Positions 11,001 to 20,344 of a DNA stretch of 64,000 nt are shown in pieces. The notes under the pieces were generated by a model. The model did no database searches and was not told the origin of the DNA. It saw nothing but the letters and a program-made list of their open reading frames with translations. This DNA is from Stramonita haemastoma (taxonomy: Eukaryota > Mollusca > Gastropoda > Neogastropoda > Muricidae): positions 68,295,697 through 68,359,696 of the forward strand of contig CM060318.1 in assembly GCA_030674155.1 (NCBI GenBank). Direction: 5' to 3'. Position numbers and translations under genes: made by a program. Within the stretch, counting starts at the first letter, position 1. Every line of letters begins with the position of its first letter.

Positions 11001-11068
11001 TGTATTGTGGCCTAAGGCCGATGTACATTAAACAATCTCCGTGTTCCGTGTTCTCTCTCTCTCTCTCT
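11001..11068 (+). mobile_element. LINE-J 3' terminus, copy 2
   Basis: TGTATTGTGGCCTAAGGCC, ATGTACATTAAA and a GTGTTCCGTGTTC block run directly into (CT)n at 11053-11068, as in the copy ending at 56.21 kb. It indicates that the (CT)n is the tail of the LINE. Confidence 0.8.
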
Positions 11069-11469
11069 GGCTCTGTCTTCCTTCAATCCTCTTTCATTTT
11101 CCCCATTCCTTTACCACACACACTGTGTGTAATTTCATTGTGATTAAACCCTTTACTGGAAGGTGCAGTTTCTTCTCTATACAAACTCAATGCTTTAAAC
11201 AAGGCCAGGTACTTGCCATACCAGTTAGGTCCATAGTGAATGCCAGGTAATGTGTAGTAGGTCTATGTCTGCAAACGTGGTCAAAACAGAGACCAAAATG
11301 ATATGGGGTATGCAATTTCAAACCGTTTCTATCAATGTGTTCATTCAACTGGAAAGCAAAAGTGGGGGAAATCCCCTCCCCCCTTCCCCTTTGCCAACGT
11401 TAAGGGATATGCATGACAGGTTGTGTTAAGTATCATGCAAGTCATCAGTGTCACTATGACTTTTATGAA

Positions 11470-11665
11470 GGATCAGGGGAGGGGAGGGGGGGAGGGGGGG
11501 GGGCTGGCCAATGGAGGTTAGAACCTCGATATGGGGCAGAAAGGGGAGGGCGTAGGCAAGGAGACAGCCCAATGTAGGCTAGAGCGTCAACATGGGGAGG
11601 GGGGGGGGGGGTACCCCAGAGAAGATAGCATAATGGGGGTTAGAGCCCCGGGCAGTCAGAGCTTG
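11470..11665 (+). repeat. G-rich minisatellite, about three 60-bp units
   Basis: The words AATGGAGGTTAGAACCTCGA (11510), AATGTAGGCTAGAGCGTCAA (11571) and AATGGGGGTTAGAGCC (11632) recur with a period near 60. They are separated by ATGGGG followed by long G runs. Several stretches have four or more G-runs in close order and could fold as G-quadruplexes. Confidence 0.65.
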
Positions 11666-11827
11666 GAACTCCTCATATGATGGTAAGCAATGGCACAACC
11701 CTGTTCGATATTTTAATAGAATAGAGTATTAACCTCATTCATATATTTTGTGTCATCACACAATGCAACATAACAAATTGGTTTATGTCATAAAAATGCC
11801 TTTCAGTGTGTAGGAATGTGTCCACTT

Positions 11828-11828
<1 letters not shown>

Positions 11829-11879
<51 letters not shown>

Positions 11880-11995
11880 CGCGCACGTACCGGTGTGTGT
11901 GCATGTGTGTGTGTGTGTGTGGGGGGGGGGGCGCCTATGTATGTGTGCATGTTTGTGTGTGTGTGTGTGTTTATGTGTATGTGTGAGTGTGGTGT

Positions 11996-12056
<61 letters not shown>
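11829..12056 (+). repeat. compound (GT)n microsatellite
   Basis: (GT)n at 11829-11875, a Z-DNA-prone GCGTGCGCGCACGTAC patch, (GT)n with a G-run at 11921-11931, and (GT)n again at 11999-12055. The valine-cysteine and histidine-threonine frames here are not genes. Confidence 0.97.
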
Positions 12057-12060
<4 letters not shown>

Positions 12061-12179
12061 ATGCGAAAGCTGGCTTGTTCATTAGTGCAATTTGTTTTAC
12101 ACTGATGAGTATATGACTAGCTGGGCTTTTTAAAAAATCTGGTCACCTGTATGTGCAAATGTGTGGATACTGTGTTGTG

Positions 12180-12298
12180 GTGTTTTTCTGTAAACTATGT
12201 TTTCCTGTTTACTGTTTTTATGTTTGGCTTGTAACCCACATGAAGTTCTCTGTTTGTGAGTTAGTGAAGTATTTGAATTGAATTGTATTGAATTGAAA
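12180..12298 (+). mobile_element. LINE 3' end with (ATTGA)n tail
   Basis: The block TTTACTGTTTTTATGT, TGGCT, a variable 18-base spacer, CTCTGTTTGTGAG and AGTATTTGAATTGAATTG is shared, diverged, with 35.17-35.26 kb. Both end in pentameric ATTGA-type repeats, the usual form of CR1/L2-type tails. The element is 5'-truncated, and a compound (GT)n lies just upstream. Confidence 0.65.
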
Positions 12299-12299
12299 G

Positions 12300-12940
12300 T
12301 TGGAATGTCTGCTCAGATGTCTTAGGAGATTTTTCCCCCTGGATTAAGCAACAGTGCAAGATACTGATGCCATTTTCCCATAACTTCAAAAGCAATAACA
12401 CCCCCCCCCCCCCCAAAAGGCTTGATACTGAGGTCCCATATGCGAGCACCTGCAGAACATGATGCTGATCTGTTCAATGCCCATCACTTTCCCTAGATGT
12501 GTCAGCTAGTGGACATGGCCGCTGGTATGGATGGCACAACATACCCATCATGTGTCTTGTTACATTTAGAGGGATGGATTCCGCCTTGTTTAATCTGCCC
12601 ACGACACACTGGAATGTATATATGATTATAAATATAAATATATTATATACTGAAATACAAATTCAAATACTTTATCATTACACTCAGATAATCTCATTTA
12701 GCTATGAACAAGATGATTTCACATCCTGTGAAAAAAGACTGAATCCCAGACACATGTCAACAGAGACCTTACAGTTAACATCACCAGAAAAACAACAACA
12801 CATAATGCTCTCTGTCCAAAGAACATATACTGGCATACGCCCACATATGTTTCTACAACATAGTTATGCAGGCCTCAACCTAACCCCCAATACACTGAAC
12901 TCATTCCAGGAGCAGGTGTGCACAGGTGCCCCTGCACACA
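12300..12940. other. no recognisable gene
   Basis: A frame open from 12499 to 12996 has no family resemblance; its end is the (AC)n tract. I see no splice sites or partner exons that support it. A C-run lies at 12401-12415. Confidence 0.4.
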
Positions 12941-12943
12941 ACA

Positions 12944-12944
<1 letters not shown>

Positions 12945-12989
<45 letters not shown>
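12945..12989 (+). repeat. (CA)n microsatellite
   Basis: About 22 CA units, ending eight bases before the head of the SINE-A copy. Confidence 0.97.
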
Positions 12990-12991
<2 letters not shown>

Positions 12992-12996
12992 CCTAG

Positions 12997-13378
12997 GGTG
13001 GGCGGGATAGCCTAGTGGTCAGAACATTGCGCTGGCAATTTGACGACCCAGGTTCGATTCCCACTGGAGGAGATTTTTCTCCTGGAGTTAACAACAGTGC
13101 TGACTCCACTCTCCCCTAAAGTCATTCGGATGAGACTTAAACCGAGGCCCCGTGTGTGGACACACGCAGAACATCTTGCGCACACGTTAAATCCTGTTCC
13201 ACTTTTCGTAAGAGTAGGCCATCGTGTGCCGGTGGGAACAGATGACATTTACAAAACTGCATACACACTGGGACTGGATGTAAAAACAACAACAAAAAAG
13301 CACAAGAGTGCTTATCCCATTATCCTCGATTTAAAGAATAAAATAAAAAATAATAAAATAAAAATAAATGAAATAAAC
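12997..13378 (+). mobile_element. SINE-A, full-length copy
   Basis: The tRNA-like head has a perfect pol III A box, TAGCCTAGTGG (13008-13018), and a perfect B box, GGTTCGATTCC (13051-13061), 32 bases apart. The body has AGTTAACANCAGTGCTGAC, CATTCGGATGAGACT, GAGGCCCCGTGTG, CGTTAAATCCTGTTCC, GTAAGAGTAGGCCAT and GGACTGGATGTAAAAA. The 3' end is TTATCCNTCGAT followed by an AATAAAATAA-type tail. It is the most complete copy in this window and serves as reference for the others. It is non-coding and not a tRNA gene, because the acceptor stem cannot close. Confidence 0.9.
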
Positions 13379-13614
13379 ACACACACTAAAACTCAGCATT
13401 AATGTTTCTGAGTACACATGATTAGAAAAAGTGACTGTACAAACAGAAGCTTACAGCAAATTATACAAAATCAACACATTATACTGTTTTCTGTGCAAAC
13501 AACATATCTGATGTACTCTTCACATCAACTTTCATTTTGTTTTAGAGATTAATTTTTTTTAATTGTTGCACAAGGAAAAACACCCCCCCCCCCCCCCCCC
13601 ACACAATCTCCCAA

Positions 13615-14273
13615 AACACTACTTTGTGAAATGCTGGGTTAGGGTAATGGGCAGACTGAACGCATCCAAGTACTACGGAGTTGTTATATCAGACAATGGG
13701 TCCAAGCCAGATGTAGTATGCAGGATTGCACAGACAATAACAGCATTGTCAAAACTGAACACCATCTGGAAAGATAAAAATATCTGACTCAACTCCAAGA
13801 TCAGACTAATGTGCTCCCTTGTCAATTCTATATTTCTGTATGCCTGCGAATCGTGGACCCTGACTGCTGATTTGGAGAGAAGAGTACAGGCAGTAGAGAT
13901 GAGACGCTTCCGGTGACTCCTTGGCATCTCCTACAGAGACCACATAAGCAATGAAGACGTGCAAAACAGATTCCAGCAAACCATTGGTCCCTATGTAAAC
14001 CTTCTATCAATGGTAAAGAAGCATATACTAAAATAGTACGGGAATGTCACAAGATCAAAAGGACTTGCAAAAACAATACTGCAAGGAACTGTCCAAGGAG
14101 GAAGAAAAGAGGCAGGCCAATGAAGAGATGGGAGGACAACATCAGCGAATGGACAGGGCCAGAACTCGACAAAACTTTGAGAAAGGCAGAATAGAGAGAG
14201 GGCTGGAGGGAATTGGTTGTCATGTCTTCAGGGGTGCACCCATGGTCGCCAGGATAATGGACAGATAGATTCA
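13615..14273 (+). pseudogene. LINE-R 3' half: end of RT and C-terminal domain
   Basis: Plus-strand frames read as the end of an RTE-like reverse transcriptase: YGVVISDNGSKPDVVCRIAQ, SIFLYACESWTLTADLERRV, then the characteristic end GLAKTILQGTVQGGRKRGRP followed by WEDNISEWTG. These match the order in the nested LINE-R at 30.1-31.4 kb (ILLYGCESWTLTAELERRI; RRRGRQKKSWVDNIKDWT). There are stops and frameshifts. The 5' part is missing, so it is a truncated dead copy. The element ends in the tetranucleotide tail that follows. Confidence 0.85.
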
Positions 14274-14295
14274 TAGATAGATAGATAGTTCATAC

Positions 14296-14366
<71 letters not shown>

Positions 14367-14436
14367 CATACATACATACATACATACATACATACATACA
14401 TACATACATACATACATACATACATACATGCATACA
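14266..14436 (+). repeat. (GATA)n(GACA)n(CATA)n compound tract
   Basis: Follows the LINE-R end directly: ATAGATAG units to 14336, GACA units to about 14367, then CATA units to about 14436. Position and phase suggest that the tail of the retroelement seeded it. Confidence 0.9.
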
Positions 14437-14489
14437 TAGGCCTACATAGAACATTTCTCAAGTTGGGATAAAAAAGAGCCCAACACCTC

Positions 14490-14493
<4 letters not shown>

Positions 14494-14545
<52 letters not shown>

Positions 14546-14577
14546 CAACCCCCCCCCCCCCCCTTACACACACACAT
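14494..14577 (+). repeat. (CA)n plus C-run
   Basis: About 25 CA units followed by 14 C and a short CA patch. Confidence 0.95.
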
Positions 14578-14579
14578 CC

Positions 14580-15060
14580 TAATATGTACTTTAAACGCTG
14601 GGTTACGGTATTGTGTAGCTTGAACGCATTCCACATTTTGGGTATGGTAAAACTAAAACCACCCTCTGTCTTCGTCTTGCTCCTGGACTGTTTAACTGGC
14701 TTTCAGCAAAAAATAAAGACTGAAAAAAATCCCAAAATAACAGAAATTTATATAAAGAAAGTGAAAGGAGCTAAAGAGAATCGTGTGGATGCCGTGAAGT
14801 AGATATCCACGATGAAAGTGGTCCATTGAAATGATGGGAGCTACAAGTGCAGGCTAGTAATCTTGTCTGACTATAGGCGACATTATTAAGCAGGACTATA
14901 AACCGAAGGTCCCAAACACACTGAACACCTTGAGCTCACTTTAAAACCCGCTTTGTCTTGTGGAAGGACAGGTCTTTTTTTTTTTAAAACTGTTTTATTT
15001 CGAGGATAACATTAATAGGAAGCCAGTGATATTGGCTCAACATAGGATTTATAGATACCT
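14580..15060. other. no recognisable gene
   Basis: Only a frame at 14584-14802 without any resemblance. The words GCTGGGTTACGGTATTGTGTAGCTTGAACGCAT near 14596 echo GCTGGGTTAGGGTAATGGGCAGACTGAACGCAT near 13633. A second, shorter LINE-R fragment may therefore start here. Confidence 0.35.
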
Positions 15061-15090
15061 GTTTTTGCTTTTTTTTTTTTTTTTTTTTAT

Positions 15091-15098
<8 letters not shown>

Positions 15099-15159
<61 letters not shown>

Positions 15160-15180
15160 GCGCGCGCGCGCGCGCGCGCA
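15099..15180 (+). repeat. (AC)n(ACGC)n(GC)n Z-DNA-prone tract
   Basis: Alternating purine-pyrimidine for about 80 bases, graded from (AC)n through (ACGC)n to pure (GC)n. The motif suits left-handed helix formation. It is preceded by a T-run of about 19 at 15070-15089. Confidence 0.95.
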
Positions 15181-15283
15181 AGTTTACCTTTTTTCTTTGC
15201 TTTATTTTGCGTGCATAGTTCAACGAGTTTGTCCTGGTTAGATGATTATATTTTTAACCTGTACCATTCACTCATATCGAAGG

Positions 15284-15417
<134 letters not shown>

Positions 15418-15419
15418 GT

Positions 15420-16015
15420 TTTGCAGCACATCCTGTATATCTTTTCAGCTGAGATACCAACAAAACCTGTCTTTGAATAATAGAAACAGAACTAACCCGG
15501 GCACAAACAATGCATTCTGTGCTTGTTCCTTCACAAGGCAAGGCACAGTTTATTTCAAAACCTATTAGAGCTAGTCTAGTTAAGACCTAAATCATTACAT
15601 ATTTCATGTAACTTAAATCAAAACATAATTATTCCTCTGTCACAGCTCTCAGGTTCACCAATGGTGGTATTTTGTGTATACAACTGTTTGCCCAGCATTA
15701 AGGTAACTTCCTCATAAATATGAGTATCATACCATATAGCAAATCAATTTTTGCGTGGATTGTGAAGTCAAAGGACATCTGTGTGTTTATTACCATCCTG
15801 ATGTTCTAGTGTATCCGTCAAACCTTCCAGTGTGATAAAAGACTAGTTAATAATTTTGTAACAAAACTAGCCAAAGAGATTGAACATCTTATGCTGGCTA
15901 CCCTTCATAATCAATCAGTCAATTAGGTATCAATCCATCCATCAATCAATCTTTTTTTTTTCTATATTTCCGAAGGTGACAGACAACTCTTTTTGTTAGT
16001 CTTGCTCATGTCTCA
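15420..16015. other. no recognisable gene
   Basis: AT-rich sequence without a supported frame or recognisable repeat, apart from TCAATC words around 15910-15950. Confidence 0.4.
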
Positions 16016-16016
16016 C

Positions 16017-16018
<2 letters not shown>

Positions 16019-16073
<55 letters not shown>
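16019..16073 (+). repeat. (CA)n microsatellite
   Basis: About 27 uninterrupted CA units. Confidence 0.97.
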
Positions 16074-16075
<2 letters not shown>

Positions 16076-16167
16076 TATCCAACATTCATTTGAGTGTCAG
16101 GTTTTAAAATAATATCTGCCTACCATTCATACCAACTCGTTGAACAAGGTTTAAAGAGACTACAAAT

Positions 16168-16589
16168 GTGACGCTCCACCACATAAGGAGTCGCATTGCA
16201 CCAGAGGTCAATTTTTAGTTATTAACATGTTGTTAATGTGCAATAGAATGGCTATACAATACAAAAAACAGATTGAAAATCGGTTAATTCTATCAAAAGT
16301 TATCACAAACTGAAATGATAGACTGCAGGAAATGTCAAAATGAGAAATTGACAAGTTAAGCATCAGAATAGGTGGTCAGAATGAGGGCTTTGCTACTTTC
16401 AAAGCACCTTTAAAGACAAAAGTAAACAAAATGATGCATTGATATTTCCCTACAAGGTAGAATAAGTGCTAAAGTTTTATAATCCATCAAAATCTCAATA
16501 TCGAGAACCTCACCCCCACCTGCCTTTAATGGCTCCTAGCGGAAAAGTGAAATATGTGCTAAGCGACTCGTTTCGTGGTGGAGCGTCAC
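16168..16589. mobile_element. MITE, copy 1 (422 bp)
   Basis: Both ends are inverted copies of GTGACGCTCCACCAC followed by a looser arm (ATAAGGAGTCGCATTGCAC at the left; the complement of GAAACGAGTCGCTTAGCAC at the right). The arms total about 34 bp. The element is flanked by AAAT on both sides (16164-16167 and 16590-16593), which fits a 4-bp target duplication. The interior is AT-rich and non-coding. A second copy lies inverted at 38940-39351 with ATAT on both sides. The TIR and TSD lengths do not let me name a superfamily with confidence. Confidence 0.85.
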
Positions 16590-16607
16590 AAATTGTTGTG
16601 CAAAATT

Positions 16608-16790
16608 GGTTTTGCGTTGAAGGGGTGTCCCATTACTACTAGACCATCATCTAGGAGAGGGAAACCTCCCCCCCCTGGGGGGGATTTTTGACTTTGTTTT
16701 TCTGAAAGCTTATGATGTTGGTAGAAACATTTGACATGTTACCCTCTGGGATACAGGTTATTTCAGGAGTGAGAGGTGTATCAACAGTGC
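16608..16790 (+). repeat. left inverted arm flanking the 18-kb gene remnant
   Basis: The stretch with ACTAGACC, CTCCCCCCCCTGGGGGGGAT, TTTTTCTGAAA, TGTTACCCTC and CAGGTTATTTCAGGA occurs, in the same order and reverse-complemented, at about 20345-20530. Between the arms lie a SINE-A fragment, the uncharacterised gene remnant and a LINE-G tail. The arms may be the termini of a DNA transposon or two independent copies of an unknown repeat. Confidence 0.65.
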
Positions 16791-17358
16791 ATTTTCCCCT
16801 CTTTGCGCCCTATATTTAGGTTTTCGGGGTAGGGATGTTCACGCTGCGATTATTGCACAAAATTTGGCTTAACTTCTCATAATTTTATTGTGAATAGCAT
16901 CTAGTATAATTTTCCCGATTATATAGGCACAGTTTTTTGCTGACATATTTAAAACAAAACTACAGTGATGACTTTAATGCGTGGCTGTCCGAACCGCACG
17001 CAGCTGAAATCTGTCTTACCACTCAACCACAGCCGAGCGCTGTTCCGTTCTCTCACCACCAGTTGAGCGGCACTTTCTCATCTCACGCCTTGTGTGTCCG
17101 GTGCCAGAAATGTATCCAACTATCAGTATGTTCCACAAAGTATGAACAAATAAGTCTAGATCAAGATGTTATTATTGATCAGAGAATGTCTGTAACACAC
17201 AGTAAGTACTGCAACAGCCATATGTAGAATTAACGAAGAGGATGTGTTAACCATAGCGCTTTGAGTCTATGATTTTTTGGAGTTTTTTTTTCCTCAAGAA
17301 ATTACACATAATATGCATATCAATCGCGCGCGTGCACACGCCTGTAACACACACACAT

Positions 17359-17360
<2 letters not shown>

Positions 17361-17414
<54 letters not shown>
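17361..17414 (+). repeat. (AC)n microsatellite
   Basis: About 27 AC units, preceded by a short GCGCGTGCACACGC patch. Confidence 0.96.
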
Positions 17415-17415
<1 letters not shown>

Positions 17416-17580
17416 ACAGCACATACAAGTGACACACGATAACATACTTCTAAAAATAGAACAAAGCGTGGTCAAAATTCGTTGTTCTTTTCAGTTCCGC
17501 GTCCTCCACCACAAACGTTGGGGATAAGGCAAACTCTTGAGTAGTACTTTTAGTATCTATTTTAACCATCATGTTTCAGG

Positions 17581-17838
17581 TCATTTTATTTTATTTATTT
17601 TTATTTTTATTTTATTCTTTTATATCGAGGATAATGGAATAAGCACTCATGTGCTTTTTTCATTCAGTCCCCGTGTGTATGCAGTTGTGTAAATATTTTC
17701 ATCTGTTCCCACCGGCACACAATGGCCTACTCTTAAGAAAAGCGGAACATCGCGTTCTGGGTATGTTCGCACACGGGGCCTTGGTTTACAGTCTCATCCG
17801 AAAGACTTTTGAGGAGAGTGGAGTCATTGGCATGTGTG
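17581..17838 (-). mobile_element. SINE-A, truncated copy
   Basis: The reverse complement of the SINE-A body: TTTTATATCGAGGATAATGG, CAGTCCCCGTGTGTATGCAG, CTGTTCCCACCGGCACACAA, CACACGGGGCCTTGGTTTAC, GTCTCATCCGAAAGACTTTT. The tRNA-like head is absent. It has a small internal deletion (after AAGCGGAACA) compared with other copies. It ends about 70 bases before the start of the uncharacterised gene remnant. Confidence 0.85.
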
Positions 17839-17907
17839 CAGTCTCTCACTGAAAGTGTATTTCATCTTCCCCATGTGACGTTTCCTGTATAAAATGAACA
17901 TTTCAAC

Positions 17908-19746
17908 ATGGCAGATGAACATCCAGTGACCTTCAAAAGTACACTTAAGTGCTAAAGAAAAACTTCCAGGGATGGGAGAACTTGTATATGTCATTTCCAA
18001 AATAACAGAAAAGACTGTAACTCCACTAACTGAAGAAAGCACACAAAAAAACTATTTAAAAGCCTCTTCACTTGAGACGTTCTTCAGATGTGGCATGTCA
18101 TAGACTAGATGAGATTTGTAATTGTATTCTAGAAGACCTTGACTTTACACGCCATGGTTATCACAGAAGCTGTTATGCACGGTTTACAAGTGTGAAATTT
18201 GCCAGGAAAAGAAAGCATGAGACAGGTAGTGAAGAGGTTGCAGGACCATCAAAACCTAAAGGACTGTTGCTACTTCAGGCCCATTGCTTTCAAAAGACAG
18301 TTGCATTTTTTGCAAGAAGAAATTCAAAAAGAAAGTTTCAAAAGGGGTTTCATTTTTTGGAAAACTTGTAAAATGTATCACCAAGACAGCAGAACAGTCT
18401 ATACAGTATGCAACCAAAACTAAACAAGATGACATTTTCACTCATTATCAAAATACAGATCTTGTAGTACGGAGGTTGTAGAAAAGACTATCTGAGATGT
18501 GAAGACAGGCATGCTGAAACATCAACAGACCAGAAAACTACTGAGCGGCTACAGGCACACGAGAGGGCATTTGAATACATATGCGAGTATGATAAAATGT
18601 AATAATCAGAGGTTCACAGGTGGAGAGAATGACCATACTAGGTGATAAGTACTGTGAATACATGCAACAACATTCTCCTGACTTCTACAACCCAGGATAC
18701 AAGACTTACAAACTGAAAGAAAAAATAATGAAACATTTTGGCTTCAGAATTCAATTCTGGGCTCCGAACCACCGCATTGATCTTGTTTATTGTGATGAAC
18801 TTGCCCAGGGTCAGGCAATTGAGACAGCATTTGTGTCAGCAGCTTCAGAAGAAAGACGTCTTGAGGAATCTGCATATGTTCTTCGCCGATACATTATGGA
18901 TGCTTTCAGGGCAACACCTGATATACCATGGCCTCCTTCTGCAGAATTTCTTCAGTCTGATGCTGTTAAACCTCCAGATATCCTCACAGACTTTCTAAAA
19001 ACACTGCTATCTGGAAAGAGTAGTTCTATGGAGCAACCCAAAACCACCAGATTGGCATCCTCAATTGCCCAGGACATATGCTAATCTGTGACAGGAGGGA
19101 AGTGGAAAATGCCTAAACATGTTTTGCTTGGAATGTCTGTCAGACATGTAACTGGCAGCTCTGAAATCATAAGTCTGTTGAATAGGTTTAGTCATGTTGT
19201 TGGATACAAAACCATTGTGCGACTTGAGACTGCTATGGCCAATTCTGTACTTCAGTGCGCAAGTCTCCTTCCTTCAACAGTGAGTTTGAGAGAGAACAAG
19301 GTTATCCATTTTTGCTGGGATAACTTTGACCTGAACGAAGAAACTCCATCAGGAGCCAACACCACCCACTCCACTCATGGCATTGTCATTCAAGAGGTTA
19401 CTGGGGACACAATGCCTGACACTTTTCTGTCTCAGACAGAACCTCCTCCTCATTATCAGGACCGCCAATGCTCAGTGCAGTATGAGCCACATGATGTTCC
19501 TCCATGCTTCGCAAAAGTAAAGGCAAAACCTAAGTTGCATGTTGTGGAAACTCATTTCTCAAACACAGAGGCAGTCTACAAAGCTCAACATGCTGATTTT
19601 TGGTGTTTTTTTCCTCCAGATTCCAGGCCACAAATGGAAATCAACTTGTCTCTGGATGGGGAGGGTGGGTATCACTCACAGGAGAAGGGGCAGAATAGAA
19701 GCAGTCTACTGTGGACTATATGGCACCCATCCACCACCCTGTCACT
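17908..19746 (+). pseudogene. uncharacterised multi-copy metazoan gene, probably transposon-borne; 3' truncated
   Basis: Frames join into one intronless coding remnant. MADEHPVTFK starts at 17908; then come HGYHRSCYARFTS (18.15 kb), a CIFCKKKFKKK zinc-finger-like segment (18.30 kb), YYNP-type YNPGYKTYKLKEKIMKHFG, QAIETAFVSAASEERRLEES, PWPPSAEFL, GKWKMPKHVLLGMSVRH and HFCWDNFDLNEETPSGANTT, and finally STVDYMAPIHHPVTE. From memory these blocks recur in many unannotated, multi-copy predicted proteins of molluscs, cnidarians and fish. Their biochemical function is unknown to me. The first 350 bases need at least two frame changes. From 18620 on, the frame is broken by a single stop (TAA at 19082-19084) between DIC and the following SVTGGKW. 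At 19746 it runs straight into the (AAT)n tail of an antisense LINE-G, so the C-terminal half is missing. Confidence 0.75.
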
Positions 19747-19785
19747 GAACATAATAATAATAATGATAATGATAATGATGATAAT

Positions 19786-19838
<53 letters not shown>

Positions 19839-19966
19839 ATGGAACTTGTATAGCGCTATATCTTGTAAAAACAAATCAAAGCGCTTGCATTCGACCTACA
19901 CAACACACAAGCAATCAACAGCAATTTACAGTTTTAACAAATTCGAATGTACACTCACTTGCACGT

Positions 19967-20037
<71 letters not shown>

Positions 20038-20135
20038 TGCACGCACGCACGCAGCATGCGCGCGCACACACACCTATAAACGTTATACACTTTGGCAGGT
20101 AGATGTTGAAGGCAGGACAGGATTGTAGTTTTCAT
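19747..20135 (-). mobile_element. LINE-G 3' end, copy with (AAT)n tail and internal (GT)n
   Basis: In the minus direction this reads LPAKVYNVYRC coding end, an internal (GT)n (19971-20033 on plus as CA), the TATAGCGCTATA block, and then an ATT-repeat tail (19747-19838 on plus as AAT). The same order is seen at 21160-21700. The tail sits directly on the coding frame of the uncharacterised gene, so the insertion post-dates it. Confidence 0.85.
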
Positions 20136-20344
20136 TTCAACTTCTGTTTTGTTTTTAAAATATGGGACAGGCGTTCCTTGTGCAGTGGTGACATTAACAT
20201 ATGTTGATAGCCTGTTTAATACCCTTTATTTTGGTACCAAATTTGATATGAATGTGTAAGAATATATTTACATAAATAATTCAAAATTAACCTCACCCCC
20301 TAAATATTTGCCTTCTGAAGGGTTACCATATTGAATTGCTTGTA

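Noticed and set aside
12499..12996. 165-codon frame ending in (CA)n
   Set aside because: The last third is repeat; the rest has no recognisable domain and no supporting signals.
13001..13072. Functional tRNA genes at the A/B-box sequences (13001, 35259, 42300, 51770, 57440, 61270)
   Set aside because: The boxes are followed by SINE bodies, acceptor stems cannot pair and there is no terminator at the expected position; they are SINE heads.
14266..14436. CRISPR-like or satellite array in the (GATA)(GACA)(CATA) tract
   Set aside because: Simple tetranucleotide repeats without spacers; the window is eukaryotic.
18072..18371. Calling the uncharacterised gene a THAP, hAT or KDZ transposase
   Set aside because: I could not see the diagnostic DDE/D spacing or a THAP C2CH signature in the remaining part, so no superfamily is assigned.
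19747..20128. Reading the uncharacterised gene on through asparagine-rich and isoleucine-rich sequence to 20128
   Set aside because: That part is the (AAT)n tail and 3' UTR of an antisense LINE-G; the gene is truncated at 19746.
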